This document shows positions 5,810 to 6,396 of a stretch of 6,396 nt of DNA, piece by piece. Origin of the DNA: Hyphomicrobiales bacterium (GTDB lineage Bacteria > Pseudomonadota > Alphaproteobacteria > Rhizobiales > Beijerinckiaceae); assembly GCA_015655535.1 (NCBI GenBank), contig JAATEW010000044.1:1-6396 (forward strand). The letters run 5' to 3'. The notes under the pieces are model-generated. The model did no database searches and was not told the DNA's origin. It saw only the letters and a program-made list of their open reading frames with translations. Made by a program: the position numbers and the translations under genes. Position 1 is the first letter of the stretch. Each line of letters opens with the position of its first letter.

Positions 5810-6396
5810 TGAGCGATACGCCGGAAGACATTCCCTATAAGCGCGACTTCAACGCGCGGCCAGGCGAACTCATGCGCCTGTCGCCGCGCGTGCGCCGCAT
5901 CGTGGCGAATAATCCGGGCCCTTTCACTTTCACCGGCACCTGCACCTATATCGTCGGCGAAGGCCGCGTCGCAGTGATCGATCCCGGCCCTGACGATCCC
6001 GCGCATATCGCGGCCATTCTTTCAGCCGTTCAGGGCGAGACGATCACAGCCGCGCTCGTGACCCATACGCATCGCGATCATTCGCCCGGCACGCGCCTGT
6101 TGAAACAGGCGACCGGCGCCGAGATCATCGGCTGCGGGCCTTACGTACCGGCGCGCGATCTCGCGCTTGGCGAAATCAATCCGCTCGATGCCGCCAATGA
6201 TCTCGATCACAAGCCCGACCGGCAATTGCGCGACGGCGATGTTTTTCAAGGCGACGGCTTCACGCTTGCCTGCGTCCCGACGCCCGGCCATACGATGAAC
6301 CATCTCGCCTTTGCACTGGTCGAGGAACAAGGCCTTTTTTCCGGCGATCATGTCATGGCTTGGTCGACAACGATCGTCGCACCGCCCGACGGCGCC
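5809..6396 (+). CDS. MBL-fold metallo-hydrolase (LACTB2-like), 3' end cut by window
   Basis: This is the first 196 residues of a metallo-beta-lactamase-fold hydrolase. The frame runs in phase to the last base without a stop. Metal-binding motifs are THTHRDHSPG (85-94), giving H86, H88, D90 and H91, then TPGHT with H161, and SGDH with D180. Earlier elements are GTCTYIVG (43-50) and VIDPGPDDPAH (56-66). WSTTIVAPPDG near 185-195 is typical of the LACTB2-like branch, which usually carries a C-terminal winged-helix-like domain; that part would lie outside the window. No signal peptide is seen, so it is cytosolic. ATG 5809 overlaps the bioD TGA by one base (TGATG), so it is probably translated by re-initiation in the bioFD operon. 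The substrate is unknown: thioesters, glyoxalase II-like substrates and RNA are all known in the fold. A specific biotin role is unproven. Confidence 0.9.
   Translation, partial: MSDTPEDIPYKRDFNARPGELMRLSPRVRRIVANNPGPFTFTGTCTYIVGEGRVAVIDPGPDDPAHIAAILSAVQGETITAALVTHTHRDHSPGTRLLKQATGAEIIGCGPYVPARDLALGEINPLDAANDLDHKPDRQLRDGDVFQGDGFTLACVPTPGHTMNHLAFALVEEQGLFSGDHVMAWSTTIVAPPDGA

Overview
The window reads as ordinary chromosomal DNA from a GC-rich alphaproteobacterium. The basis is codon use strongly biased to G/C in third positions, closely packed genes, and biotin proteins that look alphaproteobacterial by memory. A member of the Hyphomicrobiales is my best guess. Family-level placement cannot be made from the sequence alone. 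Coding density is high. I see no tRNA, rRNA, insertion sequence, CRISPR array or integrase, and no gene-free stretch longer than about 100 bases.

The layout is two outward-facing groups separated by a 77-base divergent gap at 3895-3971. The minus-strand group runs leftwards: bioA (2632-3894), an SMP-30/gluconolactonase-type beta-propeller (1670-2563), a membrane di-iron fatty acid hydroxylase/sterol desaturase family protein (666-1577), and an ECF-type sigma factor (640 leftwards, cut by the window start). The plus-strand group runs rightwards: bioF (3972-5144), bioD (5126-5809, overlapping bioF) and an MBL-fold metallo-hydrolase (from 5809, sharing one base with the bioD stop and cut by the window end).

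BioF, BioA and BioD catalyse three consecutive late steps of biotin synthesis: pimeloyl thioester to KAPA, KAPA to DAPA, and DAPA to dethiobiotin. The final enzyme BioB and any pimelate-forming enzyme (BioC/BioH, BioZ, BioI or BioW) are absent here and must lie elsewhere if the pathway is complete. The MBL hydrolase is translationally joined to bioD, but its substrate is unknown. On the left, the desaturase-family gene and the sigma gene are 25 bases apart, with the sigma Shine-Dalgarno inside that gap, so they are probably co-transcribed. A functional link between propeller, membrane oxidase and sigma factor is suggested by order only.

I did not find a convincing new system. The observations most worth checking are the apparent hydrophobic N-terminal extension on the ECF sigma factor, a 9-base inverted repeat reaching into the Shine-Dalgarno of the desaturase-family gene, and the dyad in the divergent bio promoter region.
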